A stretch of DNA of 32,663 bases from an uncultured Geobacteraceae bacterium (GCA_903901875.1 CAIUSO010000161.1:1-32663); one strand, 5' to 3'. Counted from the first letter of the stretch, positions 8,234 through 17,189 are shown. Translations and numbers: made by a program. The notes: a model not told the origin generated them from the sequence alone.

Positions 8234-8443
8234 CTACCAGTATTTCTTGGGGGGATCGGTGGTGCCGACTTTCCTGATTTCTGCATCGATTACCTTGAAC
8301 ATATCACCATATTCATTGGTCCAGGCATCCCCCTCATCAAGGGGGGACGGCACTTCACGGCGACCGAGAAAGACCTCTTCGTCGTCAATAAAGGCAAACC
8401 AGTCCAGTGCGCCGGTCATCCAGATGCGTGTGTCGAGTGCCAC
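8234..8443 (-). CDS. Small protein of unknown function
   Basis: A 69-residue acidic, aromatic-rich protein beginning (M)ALDTRIWMTGALDWF. It starts with GTG at 8443, preceded by AAAGGAG at a spacing of eight bases, the best ribosome-binding site in this operon. It lies 17 bases after nspC and 39 bases before priA on the same strand, so it is co-transcribed. No signal peptide, membrane segment or motif is recognised. The strong start signal and position argue for a genuine gene; its job is unknown. Confidence 0.6.
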   Translation of the reverse strand: MALDTRIWMTGALDWFAFIDDEEVFLGRREVPSPLDEGDAWTNEYGDMFKVIDAEIRKVGTTDPPKKYW

Positions 8444-8460
8444 GATATGTACTCCTTTGG

Positions 8461-9615
8461 CTATGAAAGCCGCTGTTTAAAATCTTCATACCCGAAACTC
8501 CGCACCACCGTAAGCTCGGTACGCTCCGGTTCATAGGTGCAGATATGGGGATGCTGAATGCCGTTGAAAGTGGTCGTCTTGACCATGGTGTAGTGTGACA
8601 TGTCAAGAAAAGCCAACCGGTCTCCCGGCGTGAGGGGGGCTTCAAATGACCAGTCACCAATGACATCTCCCGCCAGACAGGAAGGTCCGGCCAGTCGGTA
8701 GGTGTACGGTTTTTCCCCCGGATCGAATCCTCCCCCGATACCGGGCCGGTAGGGCATTTCCAGGATATCCGGCATGTGACAGGTGGCGGACACGTCCAGT
8801 ATGGCGATATCCATGCCGTTGTTGACCACGTCCAGTACCTCGCTGACCAGGATGCCGGTACCGATGGCGATGGCTTCCCCCGGCTCCAGGTAAACCTCCA
8901 GATCGTATTTTTCCCGGAAGTAGATCACCAGCTCAACCAGGCCGTCCAGGTCATACCCCTCACGGGTAATATGGTGTCCTCCCCCCAGATTGAGCCATTT
9001 CATCCGGGGGAGAAATTCGCCAAATTTTTCTTCAAAGGCCCGTGCTGTCCGCTCCAGGGGCTCAAAGAGCTGTTCGCAGAGGGTGTGAAAATGGAGCCCT
9101 TCCACCCCCTCCAGAGAGCGTCCCTCAAATTCCCGTCGGGGGATGCCGAGGCGGGAGTTGGCGGCGCAGGGGTCGTACAGTTCGGTATGTCCTTCGGAGT
9201 GTTCCGGATTGACCCTGAGCCCTATGGAAACACTTCCGGAGTATGGTTTCCAGAGGGGGCGGAAACGCTCCAGCTGGCCAAAGGAGTTGAACACCAGATG
9301 ATTGGAAATGGGCAGCAGAGTGGTAATATCGCTCTCTTTGAAGGCGGCGGCAAAGGAGTGTACCTCGCGGCCGAATTCCTTCCGCCCCAGCTCCGCCTCC
9401 CAGGGGGAACTGGCGCAGACCCCCTGGAGGGTCTTACTGATGAGCGGGAAGAGACTCCACATGGAAAAAGCCTTCATGGCCAGCAGAATTTTTGCGCCGC
9501 TCCGCTGCTGCACCTGATCCAGAATGGCCAGATTGTGGCGCAGTCGTCCCAGATCCACCACATAGGCGGGGGAGGGGGAAAGCTGAAGGATTTTCTCGAT
9601 GTCAATGCCGGTCAT
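8461..9615 (-). CDS. nspC: Carboxynorspermidine/carboxyspermidine decarboxylase
   Basis: A 384-residue PLP enzyme of the alanine racemase-fold (fold III) decarboxylases. It removes CO2 from carboxyspermidine, or a related carboxylated polyamine, in the last step of S-adenosylmethionine-independent polyamine synthesis. The PLP lysine is K48 in LLAMKAF. HFHTLCEQ, the glycine-rich LNLGGGHHIT, LEPGEA and the C-terminal catalytic cysteine region DVSATCHMPD are in family order; GPSCLAGD follows. Diaminopimelate decarboxylase LysA is a relative, but the short length, HFHTLCEQ and CHMPD point to NspC. AGGA lies six bases before ATG, and the gap from the preceding dehydrogenase gene is 15 bases, so the two consecutive pathway enzymes are co-translated. 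Confidence 0.92.
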   Translation of the reverse strand: MTGIDIEKILQLSPSPAYVVDLGRLRHNLAILDQVQQRSGAKILLAMKAFSMWSLFPLISKTLQGVCASSPWEAELGRKEFGREVHSFAAAFKESDITTLLPISNHLVFNSFGQLERFRPLWKPYSGSVSIGLRVNPEHSEGHTELYDPCAANSRLGIPRREFEGRSLEGVEGLHFHTLCEQLFEPLERTARAFEEKFGEFLPRMKWLNLGGGHHITREGYDLDGLVELVIYFREKYDLEVYLEPGEAIAIGTGILVSEVLDVVNNGMDIAILDVSATCHMPDILEMPYRPGIGGGFDPGEKPYTYRLAGPSCLAGDVIGDWSFEAPLTPGDRLAFLDMSHYTMVKTTTFNGIQHPHICTYEPERTELTVVRSFGYEDFKQRLS

Positions 9616-9630
9616 GGTGGTTCCTGTCTG

Positions 9631-10827
9631 CTACAGCTCGGGCCACTGGCCGCCGTCAACCACCACGGTTGGTAATCCCATGGGGGAAAGCACTTCGAGA
9701 AACGGTTCCGGGTCGAACTGCTCCATATTATAGACCCCGGCACCGCGCCATTTGTTGGTCAGCATCATGATGGCACCGACCACGGCCGGTACGCCGGTGG
9801 TGTAGCTGATGGCCTGGGATTGTACTTCCCGGTAGCACGCTTCATGGTCACAGATGTTGTAGATGTAGACCTGCTTCCGCTGGCCATCCTTGAGGCCCCG
9901 GGCGATGACGCCGATGCAGGTTTTTCCCTTGGTCAGCGGTCCCAGGGAGCTGGGGTCGGGGAGAAGGGCCTTTAAGAACTGGATCGGCACGATCTTCTGG
10001 CCGTTGAACTCCACCTCGTCGATACGGGTCATGCCGACGTTCTGCAACACTTCCAGGTGTTTTAGATAGTTGTCGGAGAAGGTCATCCAGAACTGGGCTT
10101 TTTTGATGGTGGGGATATGTTTGACCAGGGATTCCATCTCCTCATGGTAGAGGCGATAGACGTTCATGGGGCCGATCCCTTCCGGAAAGTCAAACTGCCG
10201 CTTTGTGGAGAGGGGGGCCGACTCAACGAAGGTGTCGTTCTCCCAGTGCCGACAGGTGGCGGTCACTTCCCGGATATTGATCTCCGGATTGAAATTGGTT
10301 GCAAAGGGCTGGCCATGGCTGCCGGCATTGGCATCAATGATGTCTATTTCTTCCACCACATCAAGATATTTTTTTGCCGCCAGGGCGGTATAGACGTTGG
10401 TGACCCCCGGATCAAATCCGGAGCCGAGCAGTGCCATCAAGCCTTTTTCCTTGAAGCGCTCCTGATAGGCCCACTGCCAGGAGTACTCAAATTTTGCGGT
10501 GTCAAGGGGTTCGTAGTTTGCCGTATCCAGATAGTCAACACCGGTTTCCAGACAGGCATCCATGATGGTCAGATCCTGGTAGGGGAGTGCCACGTTGATC
10601 ACCAGCCTGGGCTGAAGTTCTTTGATCAGGGCTACCAATTCGGGGACGTTGTCGGCGTCAACCCGTGCGGTGTTGATACTGTTGCCCAACTGGGCGGCAA
10701 TGGCGTCGCATTTGGATTTGGTGCGGGACGCAAGGGTTATGTCGCTGAATATGTCGCGCCGCTGGGCGCATTTGTGGGTGACGACCTGGCCGACGCCGCC
10801 GGCTCCGATGATAAGAACTTTGCTCAT
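9631..10827 (-). CDS. Carboxy(nor)spermidine dehydrogenase (saccharopine dehydrogenase-like)
   Basis: A 398-residue NAD(P)H-dependent reductase. It condenses aspartate semialdehyde with an amine and reduces the Schiff base to a carboxylated polyamine, the substrate of the neighbouring decarboxylase. The Rossmann motif GAGGVGQVV is at residues 8-16; YLDTANYEP, LLGSGFDPGVTNVY and DANAGSHGQPFATNFNP are typical of the carboxynorspermidine synthase branch rather than of lysine-pathway saccharopine dehydrogenases. Start ATG at 10827 puts the Rossmann fold at the N-terminus with GGGGGA upstream; the longer frame reaches into speA. Only four bases separate it from the speA stop. The amine could be putrescine, diaminopropane or agmatine; sequence alone does not decide. 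Confidence 0.88.
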   Translation of the reverse strand: MSKVLIIGAGGVGQVVTHKCAQRRDIFSDITLASRTKSKCDAIAAQLGNSINTARVDADNVPELVALIKELQPRLVINVALPYQDLTIMDACLETGVDYLDTANYEPLDTAKFEYSWQWAYQERFKEKGLMALLGSGFDPGVTNVYTALAAKKYLDVVEEIDIIDANAGSHGQPFATNFNPEINIREVTATCRHWENDTFVESAPLSTKRQFDFPEGIGPMNVYRLYHEEMESLVKHIPTIKKAQFWMTFSDNYLKHLEVLQNVGMTRIDEVEFNGQKIVPIQFLKALLPDPSSLGPLTKGKTCIGVIARGLKDGQRKQVYIYNICDHEACYREVQSQAISYTTGVPAVVGAIMMLTNKWRGAGVYNMEQFDPEPFLEVLSPMGLPTVVVDGGQWPEL

Positions 10828-10831
10828 AGAT

Positions 10832-12739
10832 TTATTCCCCCAGATAAGTATAGCCCAACAATGTTCTGTCAAGCAGTTCGATGAAATGACTGCTCTCTTC
10901 AATGGAAATCTTCTTCATCACCACGCTTTTCTCCAGGTTATCCCGGACCCGTTTGAGGATCTCCGGACCTTTGTACTGGACGTACTTGAGGGTTTCCCAG
11001 GTGGCGTCGCCATTGATAACGGTATCAATCATATAGCCGGTTTTCTTGTTGAAGGTGATATGGACGGCGTTGGTGTCACCGAACAGATTATGCAGATCCC
11101 CCAGGATCTCCTGATAGGCACCGATCAGGAAGAAGCCGATGTAGTAATCCTCATCTTTACGAATCTTGTGGAGCGGCAGGTATTTGGCCCGCCCCTGTTC
11201 GCCGACAAAGCTGGTGATCTCACCGTCGGAATCACAGGTAATATCGGCAATTGATGCCATGACGTCGGGACGGTGGTTAAGCCGCTGTAACGGCACGATG
11301 GGGAAGAGCTGATCAATGGCCCAGGAGTCCGGAATAGACTGGAACAGTGAAAAATTGGCAAAGTAGGTCTGGCGCATGGAGAGCTGAAAGTTTTGCAGCT
11401 CTTCGGGGATCGGCTTGATTTTTTCAACGATGCTGTTGATTTTCTTGATGATCTTCGAGTAGAGCCATTCTGCGATGGCACGGTCATTGAGCGTCAGGTA
11501 CCCCAGATTAAAGAGACTGACCGCCTCGTTGATCAACTGCAGGGTGTCGTGGTAATCCTCCCGCAGGGAGTAGCGGTCGATACTTTTGTAGATATCGGTG
11601 AGCTTCTTGACGGTGGGTGCCACCTTCTCCGACTGGCTCAGGATCTCCTCGAAATCGGGCATCAGATGTTGGGTGTTGGTGTTGAGTACGTTGGTCACCA
11701 GTACCGAATAGTGGGCAACCGTGGCCCGCCCCGATTCGGAGATAATGTTGGGACAGGCGACTCCGGCTTCATCGCAGATGTTCTTGATCTGATAGATGAC
11801 GTCATTGGCATATTCTTCGATGGTGTAGTTGACACTGGAAAAATAGCTGGATTTGGAGCCGTCGTAATCAACACCCAGGCCACCGCCGATATCCAGATAT
11901 TCAATGCCCACACCCAGTTTGCGCATTTCCGTGTAAACCCGGGCCACTTCAATGAGTGCGGTTTTGATTTTGTCGATCTTGGTAATCTGGCTGCCGATGT
12001 GGGAATGGAGTAATTTGACCGAGTCCAGCATCCCCTGCTCATTGAGCATGCTGATGGCGGCGATGATTTCCGACATTCGCAGACCGAACTTGGCGTCTTC
12101 TCCCCCCGAAGTGGCCCATTTTCCGGTCCCCTTGGAGGAAAGTTTGACCCTGATGCCCAGTTTGGGGGCGATGCCGGTCTTCTTGGAAATTTCGATGATT
12201 TTTTCCAGCTCAAACAGTTTTTCAACCACCAGAGTGATGTCGAAGCCGATTTTGGTGGCGTAGAGAACGGTTTCGATATATTCGGCGTCCTTGTATCCGT
12301 TGCAGATGATCGGCAGATTGTTGCCGCTGGAGATGGAAATGCCGGCCACCAGTTCCGGTTTTGAGCCGACCTCCAGGCCGATATTATAGCGTTTTCCGTA
12401 GCCGGCGATGGCTTCCACGACCTGGCGCTGCTGGTTGACCTTGATCGGATAGAATGTTTGATATTTTGCCGGATATTCATTTTCCTGGATGGCACTTTTG
12501 AATACCCGGTTGATGGAGGCGATGCGTCCCTGGAGTACGTCCATGAAACGGAGCAGGATCGGTGGTTTGATCTTGCGCTTGATGAGGTCGTCAACCAGCT
12601 CCCGCAGGTCAATGGAATGCTTGGAGTTTGACGATGGATGGACGCAGATGTTCCCCTTTTTATTGATGGAAAAAAGGTCCGCACCCCAGTTGTCGATATT
12701 ATATATTTTGGCAGAATCAGCGATGCCCCATTTTTCCAT
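10832..12739 (-). CDS. speA: Biosynthetic arginine decarboxylase
   Basis: A 635-residue PLP enzyme that converts arginine to agmatine, the entry to polyamine synthesis. It has the normal SpeA length. PLP lysine K100 is in YPIKVNQQ; LHSHIGSQI, LDIGGGLGVDYDGS and SESGRATVAHY (phosphate binding) follow; the C-terminal ITCDSDGEI carries the catalytic cysteine. Start ATG at 12739 has AGGGGAG six bases upstream and begins MEKWGIADSAKIYNIDNWG, a standard SpeA start. It is the first gene of the operon with the carboxy(nor)spermidine dehydrogenase and decarboxylase. No agmatinase, agmatine deiminase or N-carbamoylputrescine amidase gene is visible here. Confidence 0.96.
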   Translation of the reverse strand: MEKWGIADSAKIYNIDNWGADLFSINKKGNICVHPSSNSKHSIDLRELVDDLIKRKIKPPILLRFMDVLQGRIASINRVFKSAIQENEYPAKYQTFYPIKVNQQRQVVEAIAGYGKRYNIGLEVGSKPELVAGISISSGNNLPIICNGYKDAEYIETVLYATKIGFDITLVVEKLFELEKIIEISKKTGIAPKLGIRVKLSSKGTGKWATSGGEDAKFGLRMSEIIAAISMLNEQGMLDSVKLLHSHIGSQITKIDKIKTALIEVARVYTEMRKLGVGIEYLDIGGGLGVDYDGSKSSYFSSVNYTIEEYANDVIYQIKNICDEAGVACPNIISESGRATVAHYSVLVTNVLNTNTQHLMPDFEEILSQSEKVAPTVKKLTDIYKSIDRYSLREDYHDTLQLINEAVSLFNLGYLTLNDRAIAEWLYSKIIKKINSIVEKIKPIPEELQNFQLSMRQTYFANFSLFQSIPDSWAIDQLFPIVPLQRLNHRPDVMASIADITCDSDGEITSFVGEQGRAKYLPLHKIRKDEDYYIGFFLIGAYQEILGDLHNLFGDTNAVHITFNKKTGYMIDTVINGDATWETLKYVQYKGPEILKRVRDNLEKSVVMKKISIEESSHFIELLDRTLLGYTYLGE

Positions 12740-12783
12740 TTCTGCTCCCCTGTTCCGGTTAGTCACATGTAAACAAACATCCT

Positions 12784-12812
12784 TATTTATTGCATACAAG
12801 GGGTAAAGTCAA
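12784..12812 (-). promoter_or_regulatory. Candidate promoter of the speA operon
   Basis: On the minus strand TTGACT (12807-12812) is followed after 17 bases by TAAATA (12784-12789). Transcription would begin near 12776, about 37 bases upstream of the speA start codon. The -35 is good (5 of 6), the -10 weak (3 of 6). Confidence 0.45.
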
Positions 12813-12860
12813 ATTTTTATTCGGTAGTACGTTGAATACGTCATCGAAGGAATGTCTGCC

Positions 12861-12889
12861 TTGACTTTGCCCGGTGGAATGATTACCTT
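12861..12889 (+). promoter_or_regulatory. Weak candidate promoter for hsp20-lon
   Basis: TTGACT (12861-12866), 17 bases, then TACCTT (12884-12889). The -10 is poor. The CCTTGAC start also resembles the -35 of a heat-shock sigma-32 promoter, but I cannot find a convincing sigma-32 -10 box at the right distance. Confidence 0.3.
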
Positions 12890-12946
12890 CGGGTGAACAT
12901 GTATTAGATGGCTTTTTGCAACCGATTATTCCCATTCAGGTGCCCC

Positions 12947-13384
12947 ATGTCACGATATTCAGGCAGGAAACCGCTTACCCAGGAGATCTACACCCGTCAC
13001 GTCAGTGAAATGCGCAATCTGCTGCATGCCCTGGAACTGCGGGATCTCTTTGAAGACAATGAAACCCGTCCCAAAATGGATATGTACGAAACCGGACAGG
13101 ATGTGGTTATCGAGTTTGATCTGCCCGGTTGTGTCCTGGGGGATATTTCCCTGAAAATAACCGGCTTGACTCTGGTGCTTGAAGCGTGGAAACCGAGGGA
13201 AACGAACGAAGGGAAATTCATCTGTGTAGAACGGAGACACGGTCATTTTCACCATGCGGTACAGATTCCGGTCAACATTGATTTTGGCTCACTACGGGCC
13301 GAATATCGCCGGGGTGTGTTACGGGTGGTCTGCCCGAAAAGCGGAGAGCGTGTGGTGCCGATTAAGGAGATAGAGATTGATTGA
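12947..13384 (+). CDS. Small heat-shock protein, Hsp20/alpha-crystallin family
   Basis: A 145-residue ATP-independent holdase that keeps unfolding proteins soluble. The alpha-crystallin domain runs from about residue 40 to the end: PKMDMYETGQDVVIEFDLPG, then the long loop ending in RHGHFHHAVQIPVNID, and AEYRRGVLRVVCPK, the A-x-x-x-x-G-V-L motif. The I-x-I/V tail motif is weak (VVPI). I place the start at 12947, with AGGTG four bases upstream; an in-frame ATG at 12908 would add 13 residues with no good ribosome-binding site. The gene overlaps the start of lon by eight bases, so holdase and protease are made together, a logical pairing for protein quality control. Confidence 0.88.
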   Translation: MSRYSGRKPLTQEIYTRHVSEMRNLLHALELRDLFEDNETRPKMDMYETGQDVVIEFDLPGCVLGDISLKITGLTLVLEAWKPRETNEGKFICVERRHGHFHHAVQIPVNIDFGSLRAEYRRGVLRVVCPKSGERVVPIKEIEID

Positions 13385-15836
13385 GATAGAAAACGAAGTT
13401 GAACAGAATTCTGAAGAGTTGAAGATTCCGGACATATTACCCTTACTGCCAATACGGGACGTGGTGGTGTACCCTTTCATGATCATTCCGCTGTTTGTCG
13501 GGCGGGAAATGTCGGTGCAGGCGGTGGACAGTGCCTTGGCAGGTGACCGGATGATTCTGCTGGCAACCCAGCATGACGTGGGTGATGAGGACCCGCCGGC
13601 CGACAAGATCTACGAAGTTGGCACCGTTGCCATGATCATGCGCATGCTCAAGCTCCCCGATGGCAGGGTGAAAATCCTTGTGCAGGGATTGGCCAAGGCC
13701 CGTATCACCGAGTTTGTCTCCGATAAGCCATTCTACTTGGTGCGGGTTGAACGGCAGCACGATACGGTTCCGGTGCTGGAACCCCTGGAATCGGAGGCGT
13801 TGATTCGCACCGTGCGGGAACAGTTGACCAAGGTGATGGAGCTTGGCAAACAGGTTTCCCCCGAGGTGATGGTTATTCTGGAAAATATTCAGGATGCGGG
13901 GAGTATGGCCGATCTGATCTCCAGTAATCTGGGGCTGAAAGTTGCCGATGCCCAGGCCCTCCTTGAACTGAATGACCCCATTGCCCGCCTGACCAAGATA
14001 AATGAGTTTCTGAACCGGGAGGTGGAACTACTGAGCGTTCAGGCGAAAATCCAGAATGCCGCCCGGGAAGAGATGGGAAAGAGTCATAAGGAATATTATC
14101 TGCGGGAGCAGATGAAGGCGATCCAGAGCGAACTGGGGGATAATGAGGGGAAAGAGGAGCTTGCCGAAATCCGCACGGCCATCGAAACGGCCAAAATGCC
14201 GGAAGCGGTGAAGAAAGAGGCGCTGAAACAGCTGGGGCGGCTGGAAAACATGCATCCCGACGCCGGTGAAGCGAGCATTGTCAGAACCTATCTGGACTGG
14301 ATGGTGGAACTCCCCTGGAGCAAGGCCACCCGGGACAGTCTGGATATCGTCAGGGCCAAGAAAATTCTCGACGATGATCATTTTTATCTGGATAAAATCA
14401 AGGAACGTATCCTGGAATTTTTGGCGGTACGCAAGCTGAAGAAAAAGATGAAGGGGCCGATCCTCTGCTTTGTCGGTCCTCCCGGCGTGGGGAAAACATC
14501 CCTCGGCAAGTCGATTGCCCGCGCCATGAACCGGAAATTCGTCCGTATCTCCCTGGGGGGGGTGCGTGATGAAGCGGAAATACGGGGCCATCGCCGTACC
14601 TATATCGGTGCCCTGCCGGGGCGTATTATTCAGGGGTTGAAACAGGCGGGGGCCAATAATCCGGTCTTCATGCTGGATGAGCTGGACAAGCTTGGCTATG
14701 ACTACAAGGGAGATCCTTCGTCGGCACTGCTGGAAGTGCTTGATCCGGAACAGAATAATTCTTTTTCAGACCATTACATTAATCAGCCCTTTGACCTTTC
14801 CAATGTCATGTTCGTTGCCACCGCAAACCAGATAGACCCGATCCCCTCCGCATTGCGGGACCGGATGGAGGTAATCAATCTGGCCGGGTATACGGAAGAG
14901 GAAAAGCTTGAGATAGCCAAACGTTATCTGGTGCCGCGTCAGATCAAGGAGAACGGACTCAAGGCGAAACATATCAGTTTTGATGATGGCTCACTCAAAG
15001 AACTCATTACCAGCTACACCCGGGAAGCCGGTCTCCGTAATCTGGAACGGGAAATCGGCAAGGTTTGCCGCAAGGTGGCACGGAAGGTGGCCGAAGGGAA
15101 TGGCACGCTGGTCAAGGTGACCGCCAAAACCCTCCATACCTATCTGGGGGCACCGAAGTTTGTCCGTGAGGAAGATCTGGAAAACAACGAAATCGGGGTG
15201 GTCAACGGCCTCGCCTGGACACCGGTGGGGGGGGAAATCCTCCATATCGAGGCGAGTCTCATGGCGGGTAAACCGGTTTTGACCCTGACCGGTCAGCTTG
15301 GTGACGTGATGAAGGAATCGGTGCAGGCTGCCCATTCCTATATCCGTGCCCATGGGGAAGCACTCCATCTGAAACCGGAACAGTTTCAGGAGAACGAAAT
15401 ACACGTCCATGTGCCTGCCGGGGCGATTCCGAAGGATGGTCCCTCGGCCGGTGTTGCCATGACGGTGGCGCTGGTTTCCATATTCTGCCGGATACCGGTG
15501 AAAAAGGACGTGGCCATGACCGGTGAGGTGACCTTGCGGGGTAAGGTATTGCCGATTGGCGGCCTGAAGGAAAAAATACTGGCGGCCGTTCGCTCCCATA
15601 TGAAGCTGGTGATCATTCCGGAGCAGAACAAAAAGGACCTGGAGGATATTCCGCCGGAGATCCTCAAAAAAGTAAAAATTATTGCGGTATCCGAAGTTGA
15701 AGATGCCCTTGCCTTGGCCCTGGAGAGTTATCCTCCTTTACAGCCTCTGGCCGAAAAGAAAAAACCGGGGAAGGGGGAGGCTACTTTGGAAGTTCCCCCC
15801 ATCAAAAAGCTCAGCCGTCCAACCGCTTCTGTCTGA
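13377..15836 (+). CDS. lon: ATP-dependent Lon protease
   Basis: An 819-residue cytoplasmic AAA+ serine protease that degrades misfolded and regulatory proteins. The N-terminal substrate domain starts at ILPLLPIRDVVVYPFM; a coiled-coil stretch around residues 190-260 includes KEYYLREQMKAIQ. Walker A GPPGVGKTS is at 367-375 and Walker B FMLDELDKLG follows. The protease domain has catalytic Ser690 in PKDGPSAG and Lys733 in GGLKEK, with the same 43-residue spacing as E. coli Lon. The likely start is TTG at 13377, inside the end of hsp20, with AAGGAG seven bases upstream; this implies translational coupling. The C-terminal tail after residue 790 is basic and variable. An eight-G run in the gene is in frame. 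Confidence 0.97.
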   Translation: MIEIENEVEQNSEELKIPDILPLLPIRDVVVYPFMIIPLFVGREMSVQAVDSALAGDRMILLATQHDVGDEDPPADKIYEVGTVAMIMRMLKLPDGRVKILVQGLAKARITEFVSDKPFYLVRVERQHDTVPVLEPLESEALIRTVREQLTKVMELGKQVSPEVMVILENIQDAGSMADLISSNLGLKVADAQALLELNDPIARLTKINEFLNREVELLSVQAKIQNAAREEMGKSHKEYYLREQMKAIQSELGDNEGKEELAEIRTAIETAKMPEAVKKEALKQLGRLENMHPDAGEASIVRTYLDWMVELPWSKATRDSLDIVRAKKILDDDHFYLDKIKERILEFLAVRKLKKKMKGPILCFVGPPGVGKTSLGKSIARAMNRKFVRISLGGVRDEAEIRGHRRTYIGALPGRIIQGLKQAGANNPVFMLDELDKLGYDYKGDPSSALLEVLDPEQNNSFSDHYINQPFDLSNVMFVATANQIDPIPSALRDRMEVINLAGYTEEEKLEIAKRYLVPRQIKENGLKAKHISFDDGSLKELITSYTREAGLRNLEREIGKVCRKVARKVAEGNGTLVKVTAKTLHTYLGAPKFVREEDLENNEIGVVNGLAWTPVGGEILHIEASLMAGKPVLTLTGQLGDVMKESVQAAHSYIRAHGEALHLKPEQFQENEIHVHVPAGAIPKDGPSAGVAMTVALVSIFCRIPVKKDVAMTGEVTLRGKVLPIGGLKEKILAAVRSHMKLVIIPEQNKKDLEDIPPEILKKVKIIAVSEVEDALALALESYPPLQPLAEKKKPGKGEATLEVPPIKKLSRPTASV

Positions 15837-15859
15837 GCGAAATTGATTCGAGGTGATTC

Positions 15860-17116
15860 ATGTCTGAACATGTCATCTATGCCGCTTCCTGGTTGATCAA
15901 TCCCGATGCCCCGCCCCTTGCCGGCGGGGCGTTGCTCGTTCGGGACGGAGTCATTGAGGAGGTCGGAACCCTGGCAACTCTGCGCCGTCACAGCTCTGCA
16001 CCGGTATGCGAGTATCCGGGTTGCGCAGTGATCCCCGGCTTTGTCAACGCCCATACCCACCTTGAACTGACCCACTTTCCGGCCTGGCGGAGCCGCTCTG
16101 CCGTTGATTACCATCCCCGCCGCTTTTCCGACTGGATTGTCCAGCTGATTAAAATTTCCCGTGGCCTGACCGCCGCCGATTACCCTTCGTCGGTCCGGGA
16201 GGGGATTCGGATGTGTCTGGAAGCGGGTACCACCGCCATCGGCGAGATCGTCACCAACCCGCTCCATACTCCGTTGTACCATCACTCTCCTCTGGGGGGG
16301 CGGCTGTATCAGGAACTGCTTGGTCAGGATGAGGGGCTCTTTTCAGTCAAGCTTGCCGCAGCAGAGGCTGTCGCACTCCAGTGGGGGAGGAGCGAGTTCC
16401 TCCCCTCGGGGTTATCTCCCCATTCCCCCTACACCCTTGCCGAAGGACATCTCACCACCATTCGGGAACATGCCGCTTCCCATCAGCTCCCCCTTGCCAT
16501 CCATCTTTCCGAATCACGGGTCGAGACAGATCTGATATTTGATGGCAGTGGGGAGCTGGCAGAGTTTTTCTATCCCTTTGTCGGATGGGAACGGTACCTG
16601 GGGAAGGGGGCCGGGTGCAGTTCCACCGAACTGCTGGACCGTCACGGTCTGCTGACCCGGTCTACCATGGCAATCCATTGCGTTCAGGTTACCGAAACGG
16701 ACGTACAACTGCTCTCGTCACGGGGGTGTCATGTGGTGCTCTGTCCCCGGAGCAATGACATTCTCGATGTGGGGCGGGCTCCGGTGCGTCTGCTCAAGAA
16801 GTATTCCGTGCCGCTGGCACTGGGAACCGATTCCCTGGCCAGCAACAACTCACTTTCCCTGTGGGACGAACTCCGCTTTGCTCGGGAGGTGTATGCGGGG
16901 GAATTATCAGATGCCGATCTGTTTGCCATGGTCACGTGTGGCGGAGCGGAAGCACTGGGTATTGCCCTCCGCTGTGGAACGCTGGAAAGGGGAAAACGGG
17001 CAGATTTTCAGGTGATCGGCAACTGTTCCGGGGGGGAGGGGGAGCTGTTGAGTCGGGTGCTGGATGGGGGGGCGTTGCAGGAACTGTATCTCGGTGGGGT
17101 GAGGTATGGTGGCTAG
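15860..17116 (+). CDS. Atz/Trz-family metal-dependent amidohydrolase
   Basis: A 418-residue deaminase or amidohydrolase of the chlorohydrolase/cytosine-deaminase-like group. Metal ligands are visible: H65 and H67 in NAHTHLELTHF, a His in LAIHLSESRVE, a His in MAIHCVQVT, and Asp in LALGTDSLASN. The small N- and C-terminal sheet (IPGFVNAH; LERGKRADFQVI) is present. GAGGTG precedes the ATG by five bases, and lon ends 23 bases upstream, so it may belong to the hsp20-lon transcript. The substrate cannot be read from sequence. Aminofutalosine deaminase, used in one version of menaquinone synthesis, and S-adenosylhomocysteine/methylthioadenosine deaminase are both members of this family and possible. 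Confidence 0.82.
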   Translation: MSEHVIYAASWLINPDAPPLAGGALLVRDGVIEEVGTLATLRRHSSAPVCEYPGCAVIPGFVNAHTHLELTHFPAWRSRSAVDYHPRRFSDWIVQLIKISRGLTAADYPSSVREGIRMCLEAGTTAIGEIVTNPLHTPLYHHSPLGGRLYQELLGQDEGLFSVKLAAAEAVALQWGRSEFLPSGLSPHSPYTLAEGHLTTIREHAASHQLPLAIHLSESRVETDLIFDGSGELAEFFYPFVGWERYLGKGAGCSSTELLDRHGLLTRSTMAIHCVQVTETDVQLLSSRGCHVVLCPRSNDILDVGRAPVRLLKKYSVPLALGTDSLASNNSLSLWDELRFAREVYAGELSDADLFAMVTCGGAEALGIALRCGTLERGKRADFQVIGNCSGGEGELLSRVLDGGALQELYLGGVRYGG

Positions 17117-17142
17117 GGGGGGACGCCTCCGTCTCTGTATGC

Positions 17143-17166
17143 TGCACACAAAGGGTGCACCTTTTT
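17143..17166 (+). terminator. Weak rho-independent terminator
   Basis: TGCAC (17143-17147) pairs with GTGCA (17155-17159), followed by CC and five T (17162-17166). The five-base-pair stem is short, but the position between the amidohydrolase stop and the next promoter is sensible. Confidence 0.4.
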
Positions 17167-17189
17167 ACCATATCCAGTTAATTTCCTTA

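Noticed and set aside
6923-8536. Long plus-strand open frame (537 codons) opposite priA, and another opposite its 3' half
   Set aside because: They mirror the high-GC codon structure of priA on the other strand, have Gly/Pro-rich nonsense composition, no family motifs and no ribosome-binding site.
8461-10827. Lysine pathway genes (diaminopimelate decarboxylase and saccharopine dehydrogenase)
   Set aside because: The motifs (HFHTLCEQ, CHMPD; LLGSGFDPGVTNVY) and coupling to speA point to carboxy(nor)spermidine enzymes.
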